DNA from: Candidatus Pacearchaeota archaeon
Lineage (GTDB): Archaea > Nanobdellota > Nanobdellia > Pacearchaeales > GW2011-AR1
Direction: 5' to 3'
Assembly: GCA_002688875.1 (NCBI GenBank)
Contig: NZDU01000043.1
Coordinates: 4,557 to 10,886, forward strand
Length of the DNA stretch: 6,330 bases
Shown: positions 1 through 6,303 of the stretch, one piece after another
How positions within the stretch are numbered: position 1 is the stretch's first letter
Layout: every line of letters starts with the position of its first letter
Notes under the pieces: generated by a model
Seen by the model: only the letters and a program-made list of their open reading frames with translations
What the model was told of the DNA's origin: nothing
Database searches by the model: none
Translations under genes and position numbers: made by a program

Positions 1-240
1 CTAATAACTGCCCAAGTCTACAACGAATTCCTAAGCGAAGAAGAATGGCTAAAAGGAAAAGAAGCCGGAGTAAACTTAGTCGGGGGAGACATCCTAAAAT
101 ACTGGAGCAAATGCCTTATCGAACTCCAAAACAAAAACCAAAAAAAGAAAGTCATCATTAGAAAACATCGCTCACTACCAGAAAAAGAACTTAATTTTGA
201 AATAATTAACGAGGGGATAAGGAAGCGAGGGTGGTTGTGA
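1..240 (+). CDS. radB: DNA repair and recombination protein RadB, C-terminal fragment (5' end outside window)
   Basis: Reading frame 1 is open from the first base to a TGA at 238-240, giving 79 residues with no start in view, so this is the 3' end of a gene entering from the left. The fragment matches the end of the RecA-fold core of archaeal RadB. It has an ITAQVYNEF strand (like the TNQV strand of RadA/RadB) at residues 2-10, VGGDILKYWSK at 27-37, KHRSLPE at 55-61, and a closing F-x-I-x-x-x-G-I pattern at 66-73. RadB is a short RadA paralogue without the N-terminal DNA-binding domain, thought to assist homologous recombination in archaea. Walker A and B motifs would lie upstream and cannot be checked. 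C-ending codons (TAC, AAC, ATC, CTC) prevail, unlike the next gene. Another RecA-family ATPase is possible, but KHRSLPE favours RadB. Confidence 0.82.
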   Translation, partial: LITAQVYNEFLSEEEWLKGKEAGVNLVGGDILKYWSKCLIELQNKNQKKKVIIRKHRSLPEKELNFEIINEGIRKRGWL

Positions 241-263
241 AAGTAGAATTTCATTAAGGAAAG

Positions 264-273
264 TTATTTAAAC
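264..273 (+). promoter_or_regulatory. Archaeal TATA box for the 596-residue gene
   Basis: TTATTTAAAC is centred about 25 bases before the ATG at 293. It is preceded by a purine-rich AAGGAAAG that could serve as the TFB-recognition element. At the usual TATA-to-start distance, transcription would begin on or next to the ATG, giving a leaderless mRNA. This agrees with the absence of any Shine-Dalgarno sequence. Confidence 0.6.
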
Positions 274-292
274 ATAGACTTTATGAATTTTT

Positions 293-2083
293 ATGGTCTC
301 AAGAAGAAAAGCACAAAAGATTAGATTAAATCAGGAAAGACTATTAAAAAAACAAGAAAAAGATAAAGATCTTAAGGAAAGATCTAGGGTAGATTATCAT
401 ATACAGACAACAGCTGGGAGTGTAATATACAGGGGAGAAGACATTGTAACGGTACAAACCGCACCACATTCATACCTTGAAAAACGTGTTGAAGACCTTA
501 ATACAGGAGAGCGAGTTATATTTGATGCTACTCATACAAAAACAACACTAGAAGATGTAGCGCCCTACTTAGGAAGAAGTCCTTTATATGACAGAGCAAC
601 AGATTATGTTTTTAATTCAAATGATTACAAGAAGCCAGTTACTAAGTTTAGAGAAACTCTATTAAAGTCTTTGGCCCAAAGGGGATTTTTGGAAGGACAA
701 GATTTGGAGAGGGTTATCGGCGGAGAGATTGGAAGAATATCTCCAGATGAATATACAACTTTTGCAAAATATCTATCGGAAACAATGAACGGGTCAGAAA
801 GATCAAACCCAAAAGATGCAAAAATTCCAAAAATTGATGCAATTAAGAGTTGGCTAAAGGGAGAAACACTTGCCCCAAAAGATAGAAAGATTTTTTCATT
901 ATTAGAAGCAAGATTAGGGGATGAATTCAATCAATTCACTTCAGAACCTGATGACCAAAATGGCTTTTATAGAAATTATAGGATATATGTCTCGATGAGA
1001 CAAAATATAATGCGATTATTAAACAATTGGAAAGGAACGACCCAAAAATCAGATCAATCAGAAAATGGAAATGGTAGCATAATCGATATTAGTACAGAAT
1101 TATCATTAATCAAGTCACAATTTTTTAATGATGTTGATGAAAATCTAAAATCAGTCATGGTAACAAAAATAGAAAAACCTTCCTATGAACAAAGAGAAAA
1201 AATTAAGTTAAAAGATAATGCATTAGGAAAAGGAATTATTCGAGGAGAGATCGAAAAAATTAAAGATGAGAGAATTGATCTAAAAAGTTTATGGCAAGAT
1301 TATTTTATTCTAAATAGTTATTGTCAAAGAGTCTTTCAAAATCTTGAAGAAGACAGCATGAATCCATTTTATCGTAGAATTATGGTCTCAGAATCTGCAT
1401 TGAATAGACTTCTGATAAGGAATTATGAAGTTTCAGATCCATTGATGATAGCAACTGAGGAAAAAGATAGCAGAATGATTAACAATAGAAGTGATTCTTC
1501 TTTTGTTAATGGTTTAATGGATAAGTTAATAGATTCAGTTTACAATAATGATTTTGATGTACATTATAGCCTCAGTAAAGGGTCTGTTAATTTGTTATTT
1601 GATACCATCTCATCTGTTAGAAACTCAATTCCATATGACATCTTTAGATATGTAAGAGATTGCCATTATAGTTCTACAGGGGGAAGAAATGCTGATCGTA
1701 AAAACATCTTCCAGAAATATGGTTGCAAATTTGATAAAAAAGGAGATTTTATCGTAGAATCGTCAGGAGTAATGATTACAGATCACTTTAAAAGTTTGAT
1801 GCAAAGAAGAACTGTAGATATAAGGGTTAATAAAAAACACATTATGGACATGGATGTTACTCCTCAGTCATTTTTCAAATCCAATCTAGAAAGTTATAAG
1901 AAGATGTTATTAGGCCTTATGCAGAGAAGAACATTGAATAATGGGGACTTATTCTTAGTCACTAGGTCTTACGCAAGAGACCAACTTAAAAGATATGGGC
2001 TAGAGGGGATTGTTGATATTTGTTCAGAAGATTTTCTAATAGAAGATATGGATATAGAGTTCCCAAGACCAATAGGTTATTAA
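293..2083 (+). CDS. Uncharacterised 596-residue protein with possible helix-turn-helix-like segment
   Basis: I do not recognise the family. The ATG at 293 is chosen because the TATA box lies 25 bases before it; the ATG at 283 is out of frame. The protein appears soluble, with no signal peptide or membrane helix. Residues 3-33 are a highly charged Lys/Arg/Glu helix, possibly a coiled coil. Residues 36-90 look beta-rich, with a 'VEDLNTGERVIF' turn that resembles small SH3-like barrels. Residues 180-210 (IDAIKSWLKGETLAPKD...LEARLG) have the rhythm of a helix-turn-helix recognition segment (x-x-W-L-x-G-x-x-x-P). Residues 244-265 form a Gly/Asn/Ser-rich linker, and the rest is mostly helical. There is no Walker motif, zinc site or recognisable nuclease triad; the four cysteines (344, 457, 478, 577) are scattered. 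The gene stands alone on its own promoter, and its codon use is A/T-ending, unlike radB. A DNA-binding accessory protein is a guess only. Confidence 0.85.
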   Translation: MVSRRKAQKIRLNQERLLKKQEKDKDLKERSRVDYHIQTTAGSVIYRGEDIVTVQTAPHSYLEKRVEDLNTGERVIFDATHTKTTLEDVAPYLGRSPLYDRATDYVFNSNDYKKPVTKFRETLLKSLAQRGFLEGQDLERVIGGEIGRISPDEYTTFAKYLSETMNGSERSNPKDAKIPKIDAIKSWLKGETLAPKDRKIFSLLEARLGDEFNQFTSEPDDQNGFYRNYRIYVSMRQNIMRLLNNWKGTTQKSDQSENGNGSIIDISTELSLIKSQFFNDVDENLKSVMVTKIEKPSYEQREKIKLKDNALGKGIIRGEIEKIKDERIDLKSLWQDYFILNSYCQRVFQNLEEDSMNPFYRRIMVSESALNRLLIRNYEVSDPLMIATEEKDSRMINNRSDSSFVNGLMDKLIDSVYNNDFDVHYSLSKGSVNLLFDTISSVRNSIPYDIFRYVRDCHYSSTGGRNADRKNIFQKYGCKFDKKGDFIVESSGVMITDHFKSLMQRRTVDIRVNKKHIMDMDVTPQSFFKSNLESYKKMLLGLMQRRTLNNGDLFLVTRSYARDQLKRYGLEGIVDICSEDFLIEDMDIEFPRPIGY

Positions 2084-2110
2084 AATACAAGATTTCTTAA
2101 ACAAGCAATA

Positions 2111-2118
2111 CTTATAAC
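2111..2118 (+). promoter_or_regulatory. Archaeal TATA box for the 117-residue gene
   Basis: CTTATAAC is centred about 26 bases before the ATG at 2140, inside the 56-base gap after the preceding stop codon. No Shine-Dalgarno precedes the ATG, so a separate leaderless transcript is likely rather than read-through from the upstream gene. Confidence 0.5.
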
Positions 2119-2139
2119 ATATATTGTTCATATTAATAT

Positions 2140-2493
2140 ATGGAAGATATTGAAATTCCATTATCAAAAGAAGAGGAAGAAGAAAAAATCAATTTTCTAA
2201 AAAATAAAAGATTCAAAGATTTTAAGATCCACCCTTATTATGACAACAACAGTTACATCAAACATGCCGTGGAAATAGAAACAATCAAAGAAATTTATCC
2301 ACAATTCAATAAGATAATCAAAGTTTTTAAAAGACCAGCCAAAAAAGGATTCAAATATTCCTTTATTTATCAATTAAAAATAACCGAATACTTAATACTA
2401 AGTTTCTTTCTTGATGAAAATCCTCCAAAGTTCTTCAATGCCTATTTTAACCATACAAACTTAGAAAGAGAGATTAACAAAAGAATTAACTAA
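2140..2493 (+). CDS. Small uncharacterised protein, weakly toxin-like
   Basis: This 117-residue protein starts at an ATG with a TATA box 26 bases upstream. Residues 1-20 are acidic (five consecutive Glu). The remainder is basic and aromatic: HPYY at 31-34, an HAVEIETIKEIYPQFNKII helix from 42, KRPAKKGFKYSFIYQL strands at about 64-79, LILSFFLDE at 85-93, and FFNAYFNHTN at about 98-107. The order helix with His, Pro-containing turn, aromatic beta strands, then a terminal '-AY-' recalls RelE/barnase-like (BECR-fold) small nucleases. This is a pattern impression, not a family match. The gene converges on a DUF2283 gene with 18 bases between stop codons. Some DUF2283 genes are, as far as I recall, found next to small toxin-like genes. 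A real gene is likely from its promoter and coherent composition; its function is unknown. Confidence 0.72.
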   Translation: MEDIEIPLSKEEEEEKINFLKNKRFKDFKIHPYYDNNSYIKHAVEIETIKEIYPQFNKIIKVFKRPAKKGFKYSFIYQLKITEYLILSFFLDENPPKFFNAYFNHTNLEREINKRIN

Positions 2494-2511
2494 CAATTGA
2501 AAAGATATGCC

Positions 2512-2850
2512 CTAGTTACCAACAACAATCCTCTGAGTAGAGTCTTCACTTGGCATCTCAAACTGAAATCTATGTTCCTTTGATTCAGAAAACAAAAAAA
2601 CACCAACACTCAACATCTCTCCAGACTTCATAACCTCTACTTTAGCACCTTTAAGATCAAGTAATTGTTCGCCTGAAAGATTAAAAAACTTAGAAGGACA
2701 ATCTATTTCAACACCAAGAACCCCTCCATTCTCTCCAAAATCAATCACTATATTCCCTTTAACTAAATTATATTTTGGAACTTCATTATTAGGATTATTA
2801 AAAACATATAAAATATCCAAATCCTCATGATACTCATATTCCCTTTCCAT
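2512..2850 (-). CDS. DUF2283 domain-containing protein
   Basis: This is a 112-residue protein. Residues 5-56 fit DUF2283 (YuzE-like): an opening YEYHEDLDILYV strand pair, a variable loop, then GNIVIDFGENGGVLGVEID followed by CPSKFF. The usual domain core is about 60-70 residues, so residues 60-112 are an extension predicted as beta-rich (VEVMKSGEMLSVGVFLF, then HRFQFEM). DUF2283 proteins are small, cytoplasmic and of unknown biochemical function; many sit next to small toxin-like genes and have been suggested to act as antitoxins. The gene lies 48 bases downstream of topA on the same strand but has its own TATA box, so it may be transcribed both alone and by read-through from topA. It converges on the 117-residue gene, an unusual arrangement for a toxin-antitoxin operon. 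Confidence 0.85.
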   Translation of the reverse strand: MEREYEYHEDLDILYVFNNPNNEVPKYNLVKGNIVIDFGENGGVLGVEIDCPSKFFNLSGEQLLDLKGAKVEVMKSGEMLSVGVFLFSESKEHRFQFEMPSEDSTQRIVVGN

Positions 2851-2869
2851 GCTTCTAACAGGAAAATAA

Positions 2870-2879
2870 TATATTTAAG
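2870..2879 (-). promoter_or_regulatory. Archaeal TATA box for the DUF2283 gene
   Basis: Read on the minus strand, CTTAAATATA is centred about 25 bases before the ATG at 2850, within the 48-base gap after the topA stop codon. There is no Shine-Dalgarno between it and the ATG, so a leaderless start is expected. Confidence 0.55.
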
Positions 2880-2898
2880 TTTTGCGGAGATCTCAAAA

Positions 2899-5322
2899 CT
2901 AAACTTTCTCAACCCTCTCAATCTCCTCAATACTCTTCCTCTTCAAATCCGTAACCTGTCCCACATATCTCTCTTCCTTTTTTGCATCATTCCCATTAAC
3001 ATCCAACGGCTTCTTCCCAGGACACTCCGGATTAAAACAAAACACCCAAGGCCTCCTAGCCTTTTTTATCGACAACAATAAAGGCCATCCACAATCCTCG
3101 CAATTCTTATTTTGATTATTCTTAATCAACGCCTTAGGCAACGAATACGTCTGCTTACAATCCGGATACGCATTACAAGCAACAAAATAACTCTTAAACC
3201 TCGGCGTAAACTTAACCATCAACTTCCCTTTATTACAACTAGGACAAACTTTATCCAACGTATTATCATCCTTCTCCGAATCCCAAAGAGCCTGATTCGC
3301 ATCCAACAACTCCTTCCCAATCACACTCTCTTTCTTATGAAAATCATCCGAAATCTTACTCAACGCATTCTCAGCCTTCCCAATTATCTCCTTCTCTTTC
3401 TTCTTAAGATCTCTCTTCGAACTACGAATCACATCCATATCCTTCTCTATCTCCCTAGTCAACTTCTCATCAACAATTATCGGCGAATACTTACCCAAAC
3501 TCTCAATCAACCTCATCCCCAATTCTGTAGCTTTAATCTGCTTATCCTTAACATAGTTCCTATTATATAAAGTCTCAAGTATGTTCGCCCGAGTAGCCTT
3601 CGTCCCCAAATTCCTCTTCTCCAACTCACTAACAATAGAAGCCGGCGAGAATCTTTTAGGAGGCTTAGTCTCTTTCTCCTCAACACGAACCTCCTCAATC
3701 TTAACCTTCCCATTCATATCCTTAATCTCCCTCTCTTCCATCTTAACTTTATAAACATCCATCCAACCTTCTTTCAATATCTCCATCCCCTTGGCCGCAA
3801 ACTTCAACCCATCTATAACAAGCTCAACCCTCTTATTCTCTAACTCAGCATTTTCACAAAAACAACTAATAAATCTCCTAACTATCAAATTATAAATCTT
3901 CTCATCTTGCCCATCCAACGAGCCAAAATTCCCTGTAGGGGTTATCGCCGGATGCGCCGGATCCGACTTACTCCCTTCAACCGGTTTCGATCTACTAGCT
4001 TTCTTAACCAATCCCGAAAATTTCTTCTCCAACTTCTTCAAAATATCCAACGGCCCAATAGCCTCAGGAATTTTCTGCGAAGAAGTACGAGGATACGAAA
4101 TCAAACCAGCAAGGTACAATTTCTGCGCTATAGCCAAGGTATTACTAGGAGTAAGCCCGTGAAACTTATATGCCTCAGTCTGCAACGAAGTCAAATCAAA
4201 CGGACTAGGCGGATTAATCGACTGCTTCGTCTTCTTCGTATTAACTTCACCTTCACGACCCTTCAACGCATGAAACTTCTCCAACTCCTCCTTCTTAGTA
4301 ATGTCCTTATTATGCTTCAGCTCCAACTTATTCTTACCATCATCAACCTCAACAAACACCTGCCAATACTTACTACTTTTAAAATCCTTAATCTCATTCT
4401 CTTTATCAACAATCAACTTCAACGCAGGACCTTGCACACGACCAATCGACATAACTCTAAACTTCCCCGTTGTCTTAATAGATGCCATCAAAGCCCGAGA
4501 AAGATTTATTCCATACAACCAATCAATAAAATGCCGAGTCTCTCCAGCAATCGCCTGCCCCCACTCAATACTATCCTGCCTATTATCATAAGATTCTTGC
4601 AACTCGTCAGCCGTAAGCGAACTAAACTTCATCCTCTTCGCATCCTCCTGCCCAGCCAAATACCGAACAATATTATACCCAATCACCTCCCCCTCAACAT
4701 CAAAATCCGTAGCCACAACTACCTCCCCAGCCCCCTTAACCAATCCCTTAATCACTGAATAATACGCCTTAGTAAAATCCCTCTTCTTAACCTCAAAATT
4801 AGGAAACCACCCAATATTAAATATCGGATAATTAGCTCCCTTAACAGTCTGACTCACCGTAAACAAATGCCCAACCGCACAACAAACAACAATCCTCTCC
4901 CCACTCCGATCAAACTCATAATAACTAACCTTATTCTTAACAATCTTTCTATCCCTACCATCAGAAAGCGCCGCCGCAATCTTCCCCGCCGCCTGCGGCT
5001 TCTCAGTAACAATCAACACATACCCATCCTTCTTTAATTTACTTGGTTTAAACTCCGCAGCCTTTTTAGGATCACTCCTAAACCTCCCATCTACCTTCTT
5101 AGATTTACCAGATTTAGAACCATTAGCTTTTTTTGATATCCTCTTCCTAGCAACTCTCTTAACCTTCTTAATATCTCCAACTTTCTCCACATGCTCCAAT
5201 TCCTCAACCCCCGGCTTCTCCTTAACCGCAATCTCAACACTCTTTTTAACATCACTAGGATCAATAACTCTATACTCACTCGCCTCAACACTCTCAGGAT
5301 TCACAGCTTTCTTCCTCGCCAT
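2899..5322 (-). CDS. topA: DNA topoisomerase I, archaeal type IA
   Basis: The 807-residue protein cuts one DNA strand through a 5'-phosphotyrosine link and relaxes negative supercoils. Residues 1-98 are a charged, Lys-rich tail. The TOPRIM domain starts at about 100, with VTEKP (acidic Glu107) and ATDFDVEGEVIG (metal-binding Asp206, Asp208, Glu210), typical of archaeal TopA. MSIGRVQGPAL is at 291-301, the catalytic motif GLISYPRTSS has Tyr410 and Arg412, and HPAITPTG is at 457-464. Two C-terminal zinc-ribbon modules use Cys693/696/716/722 and Cys741/744/762/767. All key residues are present. The frame stays open for 28 more codons to an ATG at 5406, but those codons run into the insertion sequence, including its inverted repeat. 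The ATG at 5322 is 28 bases from a TATA box and is preferred. Coding-strand third positions favour G and T. The gene ends in TAG. Confidence 0.96.
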   Translation of the reverse strand: MARKKAVNPESVEASEYRVIDPSDVKKSVEIAVKEKPGVEELEHVEKVGDIKKVKRVARKRISKKANGSKSGKSKKVDGRFRSDPKKAAEFKPSKLKKDGYVLIVTEKPQAAGKIAAALSDGRDRKIVKNKVSYYEFDRSGERIVVCCAVGHLFTVSQTVKGANYPIFNIGWFPNFEVKKRDFTKAYYSVIKGLVKGAGEVVVATDFDVEGEVIGYNIVRYLAGQEDAKRMKFSSLTADELQESYDNRQDSIEWGQAIAGETRHFIDWLYGINLSRALMASIKTTGKFRVMSIGRVQGPALKLIVDKENEIKDFKSSKYWQVFVEVDDGKNKLELKHNKDITKKEELEKFHALKGREGEVNTKKTKQSINPPSPFDLTSLQTEAYKFHGLTPSNTLAIAQKLYLAGLISYPRTSSQKIPEAIGPLDILKKLEKKFSGLVKKASRSKPVEGSKSDPAHPAITPTGNFGSLDGQDEKIYNLIVRRFISCFCENAELENKRVELVIDGLKFAAKGMEILKEGWMDVYKVKMEEREIKDMNGKVKIEEVRVEEKETKPPKRFSPASIVSELEKRNLGTKATRANILETLYNRNYVKDKQIKATELGMRLIESLGKYSPIIVDEKLTREIEKDMDVIRSSKRDLKKKEKEIIGKAENALSKISDDFHKKESVIGKELLDANQALWDSEKDDNTLDKVCPSCNKGKLMVKFTPRFKSYFVACNAYPDCKQTYSLPKALIKNNQNKNCEDCGWPLLLSIKKARRPWVFCFNPECPGKKPLDVNGNDAKKEERYVGQVTDLKRKSIEEIERVEKV

Positions 5323-5346
5323 TGTATAAACTTTATAGAAGTGAGG

Positions 5347-5354
5347 TATAAAAA
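5347..5354 (-). promoter_or_regulatory. Archaeal TATA box for topA
   Basis: On the minus strand TTTTTATA is centred about 28 bases before the preferred topA ATG (5322), consistent with a leaderless or nearly leaderless transcript. A second TATA-like TTTAAAAA lies just upstream (5364 to 5357). Both remain on the chromosomal side of the insertion sequence, whose end is at 5375, so the core promoter appears intact while everything further upstream has been displaced. Confidence 0.6.
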
Positions 5355-5374
5355 TGTTTTTAAACCCTAATAAT

Positions 5375-5401
5375 CTGTGCTCAGAAGAGACATATGTCGT
5401 A
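5375..5401 (+). repeat. Left terminal inverted repeat of the insertion sequence
   Basis: The repeat reads CTGTGCTC, a six-base divergent spacer (AGAAGA), then GACATATGTCGTA. The outer 8 and inner 13 bases match the reverse complement of the right end exactly, with 22 of 27 positions identical overall. The inner block contains the perfect palindrome GACATATGTC, a plausible transposase-binding core. Confidence 0.93.
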
Positions 5402-5408
5402 GGCAACC

Positions 5409-5416
5409 ATAAATTA
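5409..5416 (+). promoter_or_regulatory. Possible TATA box for the transposase gene
   Basis: ATTAAATTTA-type elements are absent, but ATAAATTA, about 31 bases before the transposase ATG, is the best TATA-like match inside the left end of the element. It overlaps the left arm of the 5412-5441 inverted repeat, so anything binding that repeat could block it. The match is weak. Confidence 0.3.
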
Positions 5417-5441
5417 GTTCGTGTGTAAAATCGAACTAATT
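5412..5441 (+). promoter_or_regulatory. Perfect 10-bp inverted repeat abutting the transposase start codon
   Basis: AATTAGTTCG (5412-5421) and CGAACTAATT (5432-5441) are exact reverse complements separated by ten bases (5422-5431). Only two bases separate the right arm from the ATG at 5444. As RNA in a read-through transcript it would form a 10-bp stem next to the start codon. As DNA it could be an operator covering the promoter and start site. Either would limit transposase production; which one applies is inference. Confidence 0.7.
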
Positions 5442-5443
5442 GG

Positions 5444-6301
5444 ATGAAAAAAGAATTAATAAGAAAAGAATTTTTTAAATTAAAACTTAAAGGACATTCC
5501 TATAATCAATGTAGAAAAATTCTCAAAGCTAAGCACGACTATGAGATCCATAATAGAACCCTTCAGAGGTGGATGCATAGATTAGATTATGATAACAATT
5601 GGAATTTGAAAGATAAATCTAGAAAACCTAAAATTACTCAGGGAAAAATAACTCTCGAAATTGAGAAAAGAGTTTTAATGATCCGGTTTAAAACTGGTTG
5701 GGGAGAGAATAAAATATGTGATTACTTTTCTAATCTTTCACATAAATCAGTTAACAAAATCCTAAACAAACATAATCTAACCAAGCCCTCTAAAAGAAAA
5801 AAGAAGCGGATAAAATATATCCGCTGGCAAAGGAAACATCCTAATTCACTATGGCAAATTGACCATAGTGATCAAAAGATCGAAGGTAAATGGGTTGTAT
5901 CGGTAATAGACGATTGTTCTAGAAAGAGTTTGGCTTTTATTCCAGTTAATAGAGTCACAACAAAAGTTGTAACTAAAATCTTAGATGATTTGATTAAGAT
6001 ATATGGAAAACCTAGAGAGATTTTATCTGATAACGGATCTGCTTATGGATTGAAAAGTAAGCATAGTAAGTTTGACAGATGGTGTCGTAAAAGAGGAATT
6101 AAACACATTAGAGGAGCTATTCATAGTCCGACTACTACTGGAAAAGTTGAGAGATTGTTTCAAACTTTCAAACGAGAGATCAAGTTTTGTAATAACGATC
6201 CAGAATTATTTAGAATGAGATATAATCAATTTAGGCCACATGCAAGCCTAAATGGAAAGACTCCAGATGAAGTTTATAATGATTTTAGTTTACTGTTTTA
6301 G
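5444..6301 (+). CDS. IS481-like DDE transposase
   Basis: An intact 285-residue transposase that would cut and join the element's ends. Residues about 1-48 form a helix-turn-helix (GHSYNQCRKILKAK...RTLQRWMHRL), and 68-115 a second winged-helix-like segment (GWGENKICDYF...VNKILNKHNL). A very basic linker follows (KPSKRKKKRIKY, 114-125), then an RNase H-fold rve core. Catalytic residues are Asp140 (WQIDHSD), Asp196 (LSDNGSAY) and Glu236 (GKVERLFQTF). The end carries the usual YNQFRPHASLNGKTPDEVY motif at 260-278. The second Asp and the Glu have 39 residues between them, more than the roughly 35 common in IS481 and IS3. The ATG at 5444 has no Shine-Dalgarno, only GG before it, and sits beside a hairpin. 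The TAG stop ends two bases before the right inverted repeat. The frame is complete, so the element may be active. Confidence 0.95.
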   Translation: MKKELIRKEFFKLKLKGHSYNQCRKILKAKHDYEIHNRTLQRWMHRLDYDNNWNLKDKSRKPKITQGKITLEIEKRVLMIRFKTGWGENKICDYFSNLSHKSVNKILNKHNLTKPSKRKKKRIKYIRWQRKHPNSLWQIDHSDQKIEGKWVVSVIDDCSRKSLAFIPVNRVTTKVVTKILDDLIKIYGKPREILSDNGSAYGLKSKHSKFDRWCRKRGIKHIRGAIHSPTTTGKVERLFQTFKREIKFCNNDPELFRMRYNQFRPHASLNGKTPDEVYNDFSLLF

Positions 6302-6303
6302 GT

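Noticed and set aside
18..254. Open frame on the minus strand over the radB end
   Set aside because: It is antisense to a recognisable RadB C-terminus and has a Phe/Ser-rich composition typical of a shadow frame.
625..930. 101-codon minus-strand frame inside the 596-residue gene
   Set aside because: No promoter or domain is visible, and the sense frame is continuous and better supported.
2084..2139. Possible small RNA or terminator between the 596- and 117-residue genes
   Set aside because: The 56 bases hold no clear hairpin or long T-run; a TATA box for the next gene explains the AT-rich part.
3941..3966. Short GC-rich direct repeat (CGCCGGAT twice) in topA
   Set aside because: It encodes the conserved SDPAHPAITP region of the topoisomerase, so coding constraint explains it.
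3112..4758. Long open frames on the + strand opposite topA, encoding Arg/Leu/Ile/Asn-rich proteins
   Set aside because: They lie wholly antisense to a clearly recognised topoisomerase, have low-complexity composition, and carry no domain or promoter signal.
5323..5406. Upstream ATG that would give an 835-residue topoisomerase
   Set aside because: The first residues would be encoded by the insertion sequence and its inverted repeat, and the TATA box would fall inside the gene. The ATG at 5322 has correct promoter spacing.
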